This document shows, piece by piece, positions 11,078-21,245 of a DNA stretch of 23,818 nucleotides (position 1 is the stretch's first letter; each line of letters opens with the position of its first letter). The DNA comes from Lactifluus volemus (Eukaryota > Basidiomycota > Agaricomycetes > Russulales > Russulaceae). Below the pieces are notes generated by a model. It made no database searches. It had not been told where the DNA came from and was given only the letters and a program-made list of their open reading frames with translations. The translations under genes and the position numbers were made by a program. Location: positions 1-23,818 of the forward strand of contig WTXI01000462.1 in NCBI GenBank assembly GCA_022376515.1. The letters are read 5' to 3'.

Positions 11078-11875
11078 GGCGGCAATTCCAGAGTGTTGAG
11101 GTACTTGAGGACTTGGTCTGTAGTAATGGTTAACAGTGGGAGACATCTGACAGGAGTTTGGCATACGACTCGGAGTTGGAGGCCATCTAGATGTGTATGT
11201 GTTTGATATGCGAGAGAGTGAAAGATTGAGCCTTGAGGCACGCCAGGCGCAATGAGAACAAACAAACAACAAGCCACCAATAAGTTTACTTAACTTAAAT
11301 CAATATTTATTATTATTAATTTCTATCTGCCAGGATAAATTTACTGAAATCCAGATGTTGGAGGAGCACGCCTTTGACGTATTACTGTATGGGCGCCAGA
11401 CGAGTGGAGGCAGAACTTGAAGTGAGGACAATGTGCGTAAAAGTCCCGAGCCCTACCCTCATCTATTGGGATGTAGTGGGGTCAGCACCCCCAGCCATCG
11501 CTCCTACATTGTTCGCGTTACACTATGTAACTTATTTTTAGCCTGGTTAATACGCGCAGAAGTCATATTTGAACTTGTTCGCTTTTCCATTGTGCCTGGC
11601 GTCAGTTCGGGAGCCAATACGGATGATGTACAATAATACTAGTACAGTAGTAACTTACTGAAGGATACAACGCATGGGGTTGTGAAGTCCATCTCCTCAG
11701 GTCTCTCTTTTTTTCAAGTCTCGTTGTATCTGGGGATGCCTTGGGGATGCCTTGTGAGGAACACGGTGACCGTTCGAGGTGCACAGTAATTGGACTTCCG
11801 GCGGACCGGAGCGGTGGATTATGAGGGGGCGATGGCATTTCCAGTGCATTTCCGTCTCACACACATTCTACCTTC
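11078..11875. other. Divergent promoter region between the NACHT-WD40 gene and the DCAF7-like gene
   Basis: No further gene is supported. An AT-rich block lies at about 11275-11345. Minus-strand frames upstream of 11077 stay open for a while, but they lack homology to the C2 start and are probably 5' leader. A short tandem duplication is at 11731-11752. Confidence 0.4.
11731..11752. repeat. Short tandem duplication, 2 x 11 bp
   Basis: Two adjacent perfect copies of TGGGGATGCCT, about 125 bp upstream of the DCAF7-like start codon. Function unknown; possibly replication slippage. Confidence 0.7.
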
Positions 11876-13353
11876 ATGACCCAAACCACGTTGCTTCAAT
11901 ATGAAGCTCCATGTGCGTATCAATATTTCCATCATCAACTGCGCCCGTAGATTATCATCGATCCCAAAGGGCCCGTCTACGCGATTGATTGGTGCAAATC
12001 ACCAGCACCAGGGCAACAGATGCGTCCCCGTTCCGCGTTCCGTCTCGGGATCGCATCCTTCACGGAGGATTTCCGAAACCGGATCGCCGTCGTAGGTTTG
12101 CAGGACGATCGCGTACTGGTGGAAGACGATTACGGCGACTATCCAGACTTTGCGACCCTCGTCGAGGTGAATCATGGATACCCTGCGACGGCACTGCTTT
12201 GGCAGCCCAGCACCGCTTCGAGCTTTGCGTGGGCTCAGAAGGCTCCGATGACAGAATTACTAGCAACAACAGGCGATTCATTGCGCATCTTTGAGTATAC
12301 GAGCGACGCACCGCTCACGTCCTCATCATACGTCGGGCGACAGCCGAGTGGTGGTGGTCACCGTCTCTCTTTAAAGGCAGCTCTATCAGGAGTAAGTACC
12401 ATCACATCCTCTCTCTTCATAGTGGGGCCTCTCCCAACACGCTAAAACAATCTCCGCAGCAATCCAAGGTACAGGGCCAAAGCGGCGGGGCTCCTCTCAC
12501 CAACTTTTCGTGGAACGAGAAGATACCGAGCCTCGTCGTCACTTCTTCTATCGACACCACGTGTACGGTGTGGAACTTGGACACGGCCACGGCGGTGACG
12601 CAACTGATCGCGCACGACCGTGAGGTGTACGACGTAGCGTGGTTACCCAACTCGACCGACATTTTCGTTTCCGTCGGCGCGGACGGTTCGCTGCGCGCCT
12701 TTGATCTGCGGAGCCTCGAACACAGCACGATCTTGTACGAAACCCCTCCCCCTAAAAATCAACCGCCGAGTGGACGTCCGCCTTCGTCGCCGTTACTACG
12801 CATCGGGTTCAATCCGAGCGACGCGAACTATATGAGCACTTTCCACCAAGACGGCTCTGACGTTCAGATCCTGGACATGCGTAGCCCCGGTGCGCCCGTG
12901 ATGGAACTGCGCGCGCACCGAGCGCCCATCAACGCGGCTGGATGGAGCTCGACTGAGGGAGGATTGGTGGCTTCCGCAGGTGCCTTTTGTTTAATCTCCC
13001 CCACCGTTTGAGAGAGAGGTTCTTTCCTCACACACACACACATATTCCTTTTTTTTTTTTGCGCAGGGGACGACTGCCAATTACTTCTGTGGGATATTTC
13101 ACCTCATGCACCGGCTCCAGCGGCATCGCCGCGCAACGCGAGTTCACGATTGAGCTCTCCAAGGCCACCTGATGGAGGGAAGAAGCGGGTGTTGACGGAC
13201 CCGATCATGGCTTATTCGGGACCAAGCGAGATTACGAATTTGGCTTGGTCACCGCAGATCGCGCCAATGACGATGAACACGGGACACTCGACGCCCGCTG
13301 GAGAATGGATCGCCGTCGTGATGGGCAAATCGATCAAGGCGCTCAAGGTATAG
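11876..13353 (+). CDS. DCAF7/WDR68 (HAN11)-type WD40 adaptor protein (4 exons, 421 aa)
   Basis: Orthologue-like member of the conserved DCAF7/WDR68/TTG1 family, a WD40 scaffold that in other eukaryotes binds DYRK-type kinases and transcription regulators. Exons: 11876-11912, 11970-12391, 12460-12979, 13067-13353; introns are 57, 68, 87 nt. Joining exons 1 and 2 across the AAAG acceptor gives YEAPWPVYAIDW, the family N-terminus. Further family hallmarks are LLATTGDSLRIFEY, LTNFSWNEKIPSL, TSSIDTTCTVWNLDT, QLIAHDREVYDVAW, VSVGADGSLRAFDLR, LEHSTILYE and a C-terminal IMAYSGPSEITNLAW block followed by WIAVVMGKSIKALKV. Animal members are about 340 aa. The extra length comes from low-complexity Ser/Pro/Gly insertions, such as PPPKNQPPSGRPPSSP and a Pro/Ser-rich loop after LLLWDIS. 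Intron 3 holds a short CA repeat and a T tract. It is divergently oriented from the NACHT-WD40 gene. Confidence 0.95.
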
Positions 13354-14013
13354 GGCGTGCGTGGTGGTTATATATGTGACGTATTAGCTTTTACTTGTTT
13401 CTGTCTTTTTTGCGTCGTTCGTCCTGGCGGGGTGTATTTGAAAATAAAAAATACTTTTTTTGCTTTGTTTTTTTTTTACCCCCTCATATGTGGGCTATAT
13501 GCACCGCGGGCTTCTTGGAATAAGTGGAATCTGTTTCAGTGCCGCTGGGAAATGGGTTGAACCACTTCTCGTGTTTCATCAGAGCTACAGTAACAGAAGC
13601 AGCTCGCGATACGCCACTAGTGTATAACCGCCGGAGATAGAACCCCACCGGAGATGCTTATAGTACCGTCATTTCTACTTTGGTCACACTCTACAGGGCA
13701 CAAGACTCGTCCTCTCTACTACGTTATCATACTAAACCTGAGGAAAAGTGGAGAGCGAAGCTGATACAGAGGGACATGAATCTTGTAACCTGTTCTTCTG
13801 GCTTATCGGTGTAGTCGGCGAGGAGATCGGTGATAAAGGAAGATTGAAACATAGGTCATTTCTTCTTCTGATAGAGCCATATGCAACTATCGCTCGGCTC
13901 TTGTATATCTGCCATGAGACATCCATCGTCTTCTCTTGGCCGACCTCATCCCCTACTTGCTCCCCCCAGAGGCCATCTCTTCATTGACAATAACACAGTC
14001 TAAAAGCTAAAAC
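13354..14013. other. Intergenic, 3' region of the DCAF7-like gene and promoter of the transporter
   Basis: T-rich 3' flank to about 13490, then a mixed sequence leading to the transporter ATG in an AAAACATG context. No gene, tRNA or splice-supported frame was found. Confidence 0.4.
13443..13448 (+). terminator. Candidate polyadenylation signal AATAAA (DCAF7-like gene)
   Basis: AATAAA 90 nt after the stop codon, followed by long T-rich stretches. Fungal poly(A) signals are loose, so this is only a candidate. Confidence 0.4.
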
Positions 14014-16079
14014 ATGTCCTCTGATGGAGCAGCACCTGTGGGGGATGTCCTCGAGAAGAAGCCCTCAGACTCTACAGTCTCCCTCCCAAAGGAGAACAGT
14101 GTTCCCCACGATGATTCAATGACAAAGGTGGTCGACGTTGAACAGGACAGGAATGAACCTTTGTCGTTTACATTCAATCGCCACCCTGGCCTCCTTCGTC
14201 GCCTGATCCTCGTCGCTCTTGCCGCCCTCATCTTCGCCTGGTGGATTTCAGCCACTATCCTCCCTGCGACCCGCCATAGATGGATCGTGCAAACCTTCTT
14301 TGCTTGGTCGTTCATCGCCATCATCGCTTTTAGATTCATTCCAAACTCGGTCGTCACACGACCCGTCGAATCGTTTTGGGTCCCTTTCGTTCAAAATCCC
14401 TTTTTCAACCTCCCGAAAATCGCTCGGTATGCCATGGGCTGGCTTGCACTTCTCGTGATCATCCTGGGCTCCGCGTTCGGGTTTAAACTAGAAAGTGTAA
14501 TGTAGCCCCTCCTTTTCTCCGCGGCAACATGCCGGTTATAACGCCATTCGCTGGCTGACTGATATCTACTACATTAGGGCACAAATTACGGTGACCGCGC
14601 CATTTCCGTATTGGGTCTTTTTGTCTTCCAGTTTGGCTTTTGGGCAACCTCGCAACACCGATCGCACATCCAATGGCGGACCGTCATCGTTGGGTTGTTC
14701 ATCCAGCAAGTGATAGCCCTCTTCGTGCTCAAGTCCGGCGCCGGCTTCCATCTGTTTCATTGGCTTGCGACTCTTGCATCCGACTTCCTCGCTCAAGGCC
14801 TCGCCGGCGCGCTTTTCTTCTTCGATCAGGATACCATTGACAAACACTGGTTCTTCGTCAATGTGGTACGTCATGAGCACACGCTTATATAGTAAAAGGT
14901 GGTTTCTCACGTGCGCTCTGCGATAGCTCGCCACCATCATTTTCTTCATTGCTTTTGTCCAAATGTTGTATTATCTCGGTGTGATGCAGTGGGTCGTCAA
15001 ACATTTCGCTTGGTTCTTTTTCAAGACTATGAACGTGTCCGGCGCCGAGGCAGTAGTCGCGGCTGCATCTCCGTTCATCGGTCAGGGTGAATCGGCTTGT
15101 TTGGTAAGACCTTACGTTGACATCATGACCGAGTCGGAAATCCATCTTGTCATGACTTCCGGTAAACTTTTTCATCTTCAGTCTTTCATAATAATGAGTA
15201 TGGTAATAACCATTCAAAAGGATTCTCTACTATTGCCGGATCCGTCATGAGCGCATACATCACCTTGGGTGTCCCCGCTCAAAACCTTATCACCGCTTCG
15301 GTCATGAGCATACCGGCGTCAATCGCTATCAGCAAAGTCCGCCTGCCCGAATTGGACGAACCGGTGACTCGCGGTCGCGTCGTTGTGGATCGCGGCGAGG
15401 ACGTCACCAAGGATGCTCCCGTAAACGCACTGCACGCCTTTGCCAAGGGTGCTATTTTTGGTCTCGTCGTCGCCGGCCAGATCCTTTGCAACGTTCTTAC
15501 CATCTTGTCACTCGTCGCGATGATCAACGGTTTGCTCACCTGGATCGGTCGCGGTTTCGGCATTCACCATCTCACGCTGCAACTCGTCTTGCGCTACGTT
15601 TTTTACCCCATCACTTTCTTCCTCGGTAACGCACTATCACCCTTAATAGACGCAAAATTTTTTAACCATGCCACCCCCCCCCCCCTTTTTCTTGTTTTTT
15701 TTTGGCAGGTGTACCCCGATCGGAGATCTTGCGAGTATCCGAGCTGCTCGCGACCAAGCTCGTCGAGAACGAATTTGCGGCCTATCTCAATTTGCAGGCT
15801 TTAATGTCCTCGCAGGACGCCCTATCGAAGCGCGGATACACAATAGCGTCGTATGCGCTATGTGGTTTTGCGAACCTCGGTTCGTTGGGCATACAGATTG
15901 GAGTGCTGTCGGCTCTCGCGCCATCGCGCACACGTCTCATTGCTCGCATCGGCGTCAGCGCGATGATATGCGGTTTCATTTCGACGTTACAGGCTGCTGG
16001 TATCGCGTGAGTATCGTTTCTCTCAATTCATCTCAGTCAATTTGAAATTTTGCGTTGTTACAGTGGCATGCTCGTATGA
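14014..16079 (+). CDS. Concentrative nucleoside transporter, CNT family (6 exons, 574 aa)
   Basis: Plasma-membrane cation-coupled nucleoside uptake permease (SLC28/NupC family). Exons: 14014-14496, 14578-14865, 14927-15161, 15221-15625, 15709-16006, 16064-16079; introns are 81, 61, 59, 83, 57 nt. A charged cytosolic N-terminus of about 60 residues precedes multiple hydrophobic segments. The family core is clear: [20 protein letters not shown], then [40 protein letters not shown] and, across intron 3, [19 protein letters not shown], followed by [19 protein letters not shown]. The C-terminal half continues with [20 protein letters not shown] and [20 protein letters not shown], typical of CNTs. 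The last coding exon has only 16 nt and adds the end of GIAGMLV; without splicing, an in-frame TGA overlaps the donor. Intron 4 contains a run of 12 C next to T runs, a place to suspect sequence errors. Confidence 0.95.
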
Positions 16080-16570
16080 TCGCGAGTACGGGGTACACGA
16101 CTTTTTGGGTGAGACGTCCGGAATGTTCCTGTGAGAGGTAATCTCGTCCATGCCTGTCTTTATTTTGGAGGTGTCCGTACAAGCACTGTATTTTGGTAGC
16201 AACAAAATCGTACGTGGTGCCAGCTGCACTGGGATACTCCGACCTTTTTTTTGTCTAATAATGTGCGCCGCAGGGCACAGAACTCTAGTGCTATTTTTAT
16301 GAACTCATTGTCAATTTTTGCAACTCTAACTTGACTGTTTTTTCGACTACTGTACCAAGTCTCAATCGGCAACCGAATTCATATTTTAAAGCGACCCGAG
16401 CAAGGAACTATAGGACAACGATTGTGAAAAATTAACAACGAATGTAACTTCCATGGTGATAACTCGCCAATCCGAGCTTTCCTGTCAACCTTGCTTCTTC
16501 CTTCCCAGTGCGTTTGAGGTTGTAATGGCGCAGATCTTGCACAAGGTAAAACTTCCCCTCAAATGAACAA

Positions 16571-16592
16571 CACGTGATGTGAAATGCACGTG
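16571..16592. promoter_or_regulatory. Duplicated CACGTGATGT motif (E-box pair)
   Basis: CACGTGATGT occurs at 16571-16580 and again at 16587-16596, 16 bp apart start to start. A third CACGTG is at 16734-16739. CACGTG is the core site of bHLH regulators such as the Pho4 and Cbf1 types. The position is about 1 kb upstream of the GH15-like start; binding is inferred only. Confidence 0.35.
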
Positions 16593-17010
16593 ATGTTGAT
16601 CAGTATATCGTAATCTCGACCGATCGGCGCTCATTTTCTCGTTCGTGTCTGAGCCGGTAGTGCAGGCATGGTGCACATACCATTAAACAAACACACCCAA
16701 AAAGTTAACTGTCACGGTTGCAAGCACGGTTGACACGTGTAATGGTCCAACCTCAGTTACTCCTTGGTTTCTTGTCTGTGGCGTCGATCTGTCAGGGGAA
16801 ATCTACGTATGCAAGGTAACCCTCTCCTTCCTCTACCCCCGAAAAGCAAAACAATAAATAAATTGCAAATTCTTTTGCTATCCTTCATTTAGAAATGGGC
16901 CCATTCCTCGCAACGATGGATGGTCATCCCCTTCAAAAGTTCCGCTCCGTTTCTGCCCTTTTCGTTTTCCGGAAATAAAAATACAGCGTAACTTTCTCGA
17001 GGATTCACCG

Positions 17011-17035
17011 CGGATATGGCTATAGAGCATATCCG
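17011..17035. promoter_or_regulatory. Inverted repeat CGGATATG-N9-CATATCCG
   Basis: Perfect 8-bp arms at 17011-17018 and 17028-17035 with a 9-bp spacer, about 515 bp upstream of the GH15-like ATG. Inverted CGG/CCG half-sites are the usual target form of fungal Zn2Cys6 activators, so this is a candidate operator for one. Confidence 0.35.
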
Positions 17036-17499
17036 AGTCTACGTCTGCTCGCTACTCCATTTCTTCTCTCTTACCCAAAAATGGTGTTCCTTCAACCCCT
17101 GTCAATCAATACGGCAAATAAAGGCCAGTCGGCTCCTGTATGATGCTACATCATATCCGTAGGCACGATTATATGAAGGATCGAGAAGGCAACTATTAAA
17201 GATTGATGATCCATGATCCATTCGATCAAGGGTATGATGAAGCATGTACTTGGGCTGTGTTATAGTAGGTTTCAAGTTGGCTCCAAGAACGGACGGCTAG
17301 AATGGTGGTACTGACGACCGCTTGAACTGGAGGTGGCTACTCAAAAAGACCGTGACCGGTTCCTGGAATGTCCATTCATCTGCAAGGATATGGCTCGTGA
17401 TTGTCCGACTTCATTCCTTTTTCTATAATCTGATTTGAATGGGGTGTCTCCGAAAGTTTTCGGGTGTAATACATGGTCTGTGCAAGGACAACAGACTAT

Positions 17500-17509
17500 G
17501 ATAAAAAGG
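17500..17509 (+). promoter_or_regulatory. TATA-like box of GH15-like gene A
   Basis: GATAAAAAGG, 41-50 nt before the ATG at 17550. The same ten bases occur at nearly the same distance before the second GH15-like gene (21203-21212), while the flanking promoter sequences differ. Confidence 0.45.
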
Positions 17510-17549
17510 AAAGACTGGCCACCTCACGTACCCCGCCATACTCGTGAGC

Positions 17550-19494
17550 ATGCGTCTCTTGGCACTTCTCCCTGCAATTGGCCTGGTGGGCCAGGCTCTC
17601 TCCAGTCCCTTCTCATGCGACCGTGACCCGATGGAAACGACTCTTGCAGAGTTAGACGCGGAAGTCAGGGATTACTTTGGCAAGTTGGGACCTGTCACAA
17701 GAAAGACTCTTCTCCATGACACCACTGGCCCAGAAGCCGGTGCAGATGTGAGCCAGGACTCCCGCTGTGTACTCTCGGAACGCTTTGTGAGACTGACCGT
17801 TATTCTTGCTGTTCAAAACCCTAGGTTGGCGTGGTTGCTGCCGTCATCCCAGATCCTAACCATCCCGAGTTCTCGGTTTACTGGTTGCGCGACGCCTGCC
17901 TCGTCTACCACCCCTGGCTCAACGAGCTCACTGTATTCGCTGATGCGAGCCTGCGATCCCAAATGGATGATGTGGTCCACGCTCTTACAAGGACCCAGCA
18001 GGTAGTCAGCCTCGCTGGGAACCTATACACCGGTGGCATTGGAGAGGCTGTGTTCGATGTCAAGCTCAACAAACTTCTTGATCCCAAGGCTCGCATTGGT
18101 TCCCCTGCCGCAGGTGTGTGACTTTTAATGTTTTGAGCGTGTCCTTCCTGTTCTGAGTACAGCGACGACAGATGGCCCACCTTTCCGCGTTGATGTCCTG
18201 CTCAAGTACGCGGAATGGTTGATCCAACCTGGACAGAAAAACGGCACATGGGTTCAGGACGTTCTGTGGCCCGTAATCAACCTTGATCTGCAATGGATCT
18301 CTTCCCACTGGAATGAAAGCTCGTAAGAAAATGATCAGATCGGGTCTCCGTCGTCTGAATTGACTCGGTTTGGCCTTTAGGTGGGATCTTTGGTGGCCAC
18401 CGGTTTGGGGCGGCTCTTATTGGACCGCGTCCTTGCAGTACCGTGCCCTTCGTGGCGGTGCTCGTTTGGGACGTAACCTCGATCGTGACAATGACGTTGT
18501 CGAGTACGACGCGCACGCGTCCATGATCCTCGATTATATGCAGGTGAGCATTGAACTTGGGACATATCGTCGGGGCTCGCCACTTACCAAAGCAAAAAAA
18601 AACCGCATCTTTTAAGACGTTCTGGAACGAGAAGGAGGGATTCATGTCGGAGACCACCATCACGGATGTCAAGAAGGGCCGCTCCGGTTACGGTTCCGCA
18701 CCACTCACTGTCTCTGTTTACAATTTCGACCCGTCGCTCGGCTGCGATGATGCGACGTTCCAGCCATGCTCTCCCCGCGCCCTTTCCAGTTTGAAAGTCG
18801 TCGGGGATCGCTTCAAAGAGTTCTTCCCGATCAGCCAAAACTTCACAAAGGAGCAGCCTCCGTACTACGGCTTCTTCACCGAAGATGAATTCATCGGAGG
18901 TCACGTAAGTCTTCAGAATTATCTGCAGCGAGCAAGCTCAATAAGTTACCTTCACAGCCCCAATTCTTCGCTTCCTTCAACGCGGCTGAACAATTGTACT
19001 ACGCGCTCACCACGTGGGATATGATTGGCCACATCGACGTGACGCCTGTATCGCTCAAGTTTTGGCAGCAGTTCGATACCCGTGTCCAAGTCAAGCGCTA
19101 CGAAAAGGGCACTCGGGGATACAAAGCCCTGATTACTTACACACGCTATTGGGCGAACAAGATAGTGATGCAGCTCGCCAAGGCGACCCCGGAAGATTAC
19201 GTCCTCGTCGAATGTATCGATAAGGTGACCGGTGGACCGTACGGCCCCCGCGGTATGATTCGTAGCCTTGCGGCAGCTCTCGGCGTCATAAATGCGTGGA
19301 TTGGACTCAAGCCTCCCAACTGGGGTCACACCCTCCCGGCCCATGCGAATGGGGCCGCATATGAACAGATCCCAGTGCAGCTGCCACAGCGGGTGGCGCA
19401 GACGGACAGTTACCATGACCGCCAGTCCCCAGATGTCGGAAACCAGGAATTCTTTGAGCCGGACTCGTTCCGCTACCGCTATTTTGGCTACTGA
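17550..19494 (+). CDS. Secreted GH15 (glucoamylase-fold) protein A with altered active site (6 exons, 541 aa)
   Basis: Exons: 17550-17747, 17825-18113, 18172-18322, 18381-18543, 18617-18904, 18958-19494; introns are 77, 58, 58, 73, 53 nt. The N-terminus MRLLALLPAIGLVGQALSSP is a signal peptide, so the protein is secreted. GH15 landmarks in order: VYWLRDACLVYHPW (residues 84-97), ADGPPFR, HWNESSWDLWWPPVWGGSYW (about 208-227), CDDATFQPCSPRAL, GFFTEDEF (about 352-359), AAEQLYYALTTW and YVLVECIDK with Glu at 448. Canonical glucoamylases have DLWEE with the general acid Glu; here it is DLWWP. The family Trp of the WGRPQRDGP stretch, the Arg of GRYPED and the following Trp are also replaced, while the WxRD pair, the Asp of the PED motif and the base Glu remain. 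No starch-binding domain follows. Hydrolysis of starch should not be assumed. Intron 2 has a second acceptor 9 nt upstream (18162). Confidence 0.9.
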
Positions 19495-19606
19495 GTGATT
19501 AAGGACTTGTAGCGTAGGGGATGCATTACCCTTGAAGTTGTAGCATGCTTAGTTCGTGATTAAAGCCAGGCACATAACTTTGGCTGTTCTACGTTCATTT
19601 TTTCTC

Positions 19607-19612
19607 AATAAA
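19607..19612 (+). terminator. Candidate polyadenylation signal AATAAA (GH15-like gene A)
   Basis: AATAAA 113 nt after the stop at 19494 in a T-rich context; a plausible 3' end signal. Confidence 0.45.
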
Positions 19613-20740
19613 TGAATCTATGAGTATGTTGAATATATTTCGTTCTCTCCATTTTCGGCGCCAGTGTGCACGACCTAAAAGAAATCTATATCTATGGGAT
19701 GTAAAAAGTAAGGTAACAGATACGACTCGGCCAGTCTGGCTAGTCAAGTCGTGGATGTACGATCGAACCAGCGTAGCAGTAGCACTGCTAACGAGGTTCG
19801 CTGCAAACGAAGCGACATCGTCATCAACGTATCAACGCATCAAGTTCTTCTTCAGTTCCACCGGTATAGCTGAACAGGCACTACTGTAGCATTCGATTAC
19901 TTCGCATTCCGGCTCAAGTCTTGCTCAATCGCCACAAGTCCCACAACCTGAGCATTCAATACCATCTCTTAACATAGCCCTGGTGGATATCATGCGAAAG
20001 GAGCTATTCGTCACACCTGCCGATACGATCTCCGAGTTTCCAACAGGTCCTGAGGACAAAGACACCCAGTCGCAATTGAAACCTTGGCGTCCACATTCAA
20101 TCATTACTGTATTACAAACAGTGCCAAGTAGCGATTATGTCTTCTCAGTTACGTGCATCGTGTTACATTGATGTGAAATCCCTGAGATAGATTGGCACTC
20201 GTCAACGAGAAGAACTTGAACGCTTGAATGGCTCAAGAATGGCTTGCCAGCCTGAGTGAAGTAGAACAGTATGAAGTCAGATAGAAAAGATATCAATATA
20301 CACTCTTTCGATTGTGCTGATTTGAATCTCCTGACAAGCAGGTCTTGGCAGGGTTATGCCAGTGGCATTTGACAGCCCGCTGGCGTAGGTGAACGGAGCT
20401 TGAAATGTTTGAAACTCTCCATTGGCGTTCGACACCAGCGCCTGGTTCAGCACCTGATTGTCACATTTCGAATCGAACACTGAACCATGTTATAATTATA
20501 ATGCTTCCATGGTACGTTACCGTGGCTAGTTTGGAGGGGACCCAGCGACAGCTTCTTTCAATTCGGCGATCCCAAATTTTCCGTGGTATCACCGTCACAC
20601 CCACTTCGAATCTGCTTTCCATTATAATAATAGCTGGAAAGCCGTTTATGCCCCTTCAAGTTCATGAAAACCCACCCACTGATCCTTCATAAAACTATTT
20701 CACCATCACCACATGGCGCACATATCATTCTATCTCGGAC

Positions 20741-20761
20741 TAAACATGATCTGCATGTTTA
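20741..20761. repeat. Perfect inverted repeat TAAACATG-N5-CATGTTTA
   Basis: Arms of 8 bp with a 5-bp loop, about 490 bp upstream of GH15-like gene B. Could form a small hairpin or be a dimer binding site; no role is shown. Confidence 0.5.
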
Positions 20762-21202
20762 GATCAGGTGCGACGCAATTATAGTGCATGCCATGTCCAG
20801 GAACATTCGAGCAGTTCCACAATTCGGACCTGCCAACGTGATAGTTATCTTGTGGGGAAGCGCAGTAAGTTGAAATTCCTTGCTATTTTTACTAGAGAGC
20901 TGATCCGAACAAGCTTGATTCTTGACAGCGGGAGGCACGCTTCCAACGCCCATGTATTTCGGTTCTAATAGCACACTGACAAAACAATAATCGCGTCATT
21001 TCTACGCGGGCTTGTGAATCCTCTCACTCGCCCCTTGATTTGTATGCCCAGACTTCTCGGATCAGTTAAGACTCAAGAGGGATAGAATATTCATGTCTGT
21101 GAATAAACTGGTTTCTTGAACGTTCCATCCTGCGATTGATACAGGATATTCCGTGCAATTTCCGACAACCTGAGTTGATCGAGATGCATACGCGAGGCTT
21201 GC

Positions 21203-21212
21203 GATAAAAAGG
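21203..21212 (+). promoter_or_regulatory. TATA-like box of GH15-like gene B
   Basis: GATAAAAAGG, 34-43 nt before the ATG at 21246, matching the element of gene A at 17500-17509. Confidence 0.45.
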
Positions 21213-21245
21213 GCAGGACACCCAGGTCCCTCTGTAATCGTGACC

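Larger units (their letters stand above)
16080..17549. other. 1.5-kb intergenic region upstream of the GH15-like gene, no gene supported
   Basis: No coding frame with a domain or consistent splice sites was found. It holds three CACGTG E-boxes (16571-16576, 16587-16592, 16734-16739), an 8-bp palindrome CCGATCGG at 16620-16627, an inverted repeat at 17011-17035 and a TATA-like element at 17500-17509. These may form the regulatory region of the first GH15-like gene. Confidence 0.45.
19495..21245. other. 1.75-kb spacer between the GH15-like copies, with unresolved minus-strand exon-like segments
   Basis: No gene is supported with confidence. On the minus strand several segments look exon-like: a frame at about 20475-20304 (VLNQALVSNANGEFQTFQAP and onward), an in-frame 52-nt GT-AG intron at 20303-20252 with a CTGAC branch, then a continuing frame to about 20150. 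A Cys-containing 59-codon frame is at 20104-19925, and a frame at about 20930-20735 can be joined by a 44-nt intron. I could not chain these into one gene with a start. They may be a small cysteine-containing gene, a decayed one, or chance. Confidence 0.2.

Noticed and set aside
1773..16079. A biosynthetic gene cluster linking the monooxygenase, orphan gene, NACHT protein and transporter
   Set aside because: There is no core synthase or cluster regulator, orientations are mixed, and two members are conserved housekeeping types.
17550..19494. Calling the GH15-like genes ordinary glucoamylases (starch-degrading)
   Set aside because: The general-acid Glu and several sugar-contact residues are replaced and there is no starch-binding domain.
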